Source: Hyphococcus lacteus
Lineage (GTDB): Bacteria; Pseudomonadota; Alphaproteobacteria; Caulobacterales; Parvularculaceae
NCBI RefSeq assembly: GCF_041058985.1
Contig: NZ_JBEHZE010000001.1
Coordinates: forward strand, 1,178,001 to 1,242,000
DNA: 64,000 bases
Direction: 5' to 3'
Position 1 is the first letter of the stretch. The number at the start of each line of letters is the position of its first letter. Both the position numbers and the translations under genes were made by a program. This document shows, in pieces, positions 63,221-64,000 of the stretch. The notes under the pieces were generated by a model that was not told the DNA's origin, did no database searches, and saw nothing but the letters and a program-made list of their open reading frames with translations.

Positions 63221-63943
63221 ATGACTGCAATTATGACTAAACCTATCTCGACTGAGTCTGATGTAGTTGAGATGCTTTCGCGTATATCACCGTTCCATGG
63301 TCTTCCTACGGCCGTTCTTTCGCTGGTGTGTGACCAAAGCGAGCGTCGCCGATACGATGCGGGTGAGACTGTTTTTTCAATGGGACAATATGATGGGGCA
63401 GAATTTGCCATTGTCCTTTCTGGCGGTCTCCGCGTCTCGGTTGCTGACGCGGCAGCTGGCGGAATGATGATAGAAGATATACTACCGCACGGAGTTTTTG
63501 GGCTTGAGATTGCGATTTCAGAGCCCGATCCGACCTTATTTCAGTCTATTTCGGTCACGGCTGAGGCGGATACGGACCTAATTGTTATTGATGCTGCTGA
63601 ATTCAGAACCCTCGCAGTCGGGCGGCCATCATTGATGCGAAATATTGCGGGGTTCCTCGCAGAGCATCTTATTTCCAAGCGGTTCGGTGCGATGTCTACT
63701 CAAATCGCAGAAGAACAACGCATATATGCTGCACTTATAGAATGTGTTGAGCGAGATGCGCTCAGTGGCACATGGCGCATTGAGAGAATGCCGAAGCATC
63801 GGGAATTAGCAGAGCGTGCGAAGGTTGAAGAGGCATGTGCGGCGAGTGCCGTGGCGTCTCTTATTCAAGATGGAATTGCGCAGCGAGATTATCCGGGGCT
63901 GATTATTAACGATATGTCGCGCTTAAATACCCTTGCGCGCTAG
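63221..63943 (+). CDS. Crp/Fnr-type cyclic-nucleotide-binding regulator
   Basis: This 240-residue protein has a cNMP-binding-like beta roll at 25-120 (YDAGETVFSMGQYDGAEFAI, VLSGGLRVSVADAAAGG, VFGLEIAISEPDPTLFQS), a long helix and a C-terminal winged-helix-like part (KHRELAERAKVEEACAASAV). The helix-turn-helix is less typical than in Crp, and no Fnr cysteines are present, so the ligand is uncertain. ATG 63221 follows GGTGGAGAG. A GTG at 63209 is the alternative. Confidence 0.82.
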   Translation: MTAIMTKPISTESDVVEMLSRISPFHGLPTAVLSLVCDQSERRRYDAGETVFSMGQYDGAEFAIVLSGGLRVSVADAAAGGMMIEDILPHGVFGLEIAISEPDPTLFQSISVTAEADTDLIVIDAAEFRTLAVGRPSLMRNIAGFLAEHLISKRFGAMSTQIAEEQRIYAALIECVERDALSGTWRIERMPKHRELAERAKVEEACAASAVASLIQDGIAQRDYPGLIINDMSRLNTLAR

Positions 63944-64000
63944 TAAAGCAGTGGTTTTACATTTGGTTAATTACATTTAACCATAATTAGTACACAGATA

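Noticed and set aside
1..64000. Search for CRISPR arrays, insertion sequences, integrases, toxin-antitoxin pairs and defence genes
   Set aside because: No regularly spaced repeats, transposase or integrase motifs, or recognisable defence proteins were seen; the window is housekeeping and accessory metabolism.

Overview
The window looks like an ordinary stretch of chromosome from an aerobic, Gram-negative alphaproteobacterium of medium GC content. The signs are a class I lysyl-tRNA synthetase (lysK), the long two-domain dCTP deaminase, a DUF1674 succinate-dehydrogenase assembly protein, hisC joined to tyrC, the cysG-DUF2849-cysI-DUF934-cysH sulfate block, TadE/TadG pseudopilins and two large TonB-dependent receptors. 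A Caulobacterales/Hyphomonadaceae- or Parvularculales-like marine bacterium would fit, but the family is a guess. No phage, integrase, insertion sequence, plasmid gene or CRISPR array was seen.

Layout. 1-3.3 kb: two divergent glycosyltransferases (the first cut by the window edge), htpX and an SDHAF4-like protein. 3.4-8.1 kb: a secreted nuclease-fold protein, a TonB receptor broken by one in-frame stop, and an unrecognised exported protein. 8.2-14.3 kb: a zinc metallopeptidase, trkH, apaG, dcd, an MFS transporter and the guanidinium exporter sugE/gdx behind a guanidine-II (mini-ykkC) riboswitch. 14.2-14.9 kb is an unexplained gene-poor block. 14.9-18 kb: a radical SAM/DUF938 methyltransferase pair, a SYLF protein and tRNA-Gly(CCC). 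18.1-25.8 kb: TadE/TadG, an IclR regulator, gloB, a methyltransferase, hisC-tyrC and an exported tandem-domain protein. 26-31 kb: the prkA-yeaH-spoVR stress operon, preceded by a 51-codon gene with its own terminator. 31.4-44.3 kb: a BON-MscS channel, lysK, TerB, an SLC13 permease, DUF952-pyrD, a MATE exporter, DUF2270, hisI, cysS, DUF389, pirin and an Fe-S scaffold protein. 44.5-51.2 kb: a GcvA-like LysR regulator divergent from the sulfate/sulfite-reduction operon, then an alpha/beta hydrolase. 51.5-57.4 kb: a large TonB receptor and the ahpC-ahpD/oxyR peroxide module. 57.4-64 kb: an AI-2E family permease, a tightly coupled pabB-pabA-pabC-ANL operon, a stand-alone CpaC-type N-domain protein and a Crp/Fnr-type regulator.

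How the genes work together. Three assimilatory or protective circuits are complete enough to read: sulfate/sulfite reduction with its own siroheme synthase; peroxide detoxification (AhpC recycled by AhpD, divergent OxyR); and conversion of chorismate to 4-aminobenzoate. Two cis-acting RNA candidates stand out: the guanidine-II riboswitch in front of sugE, and a 45-nt three-way-junction fold 40 nt upstream of cysG. One strand of the latter can alternatively pair with the seven bases that touch the cysG start codon. The second is the most promising candidate here for something not yet described. All assignments come from reading the sequence; no database search was run.
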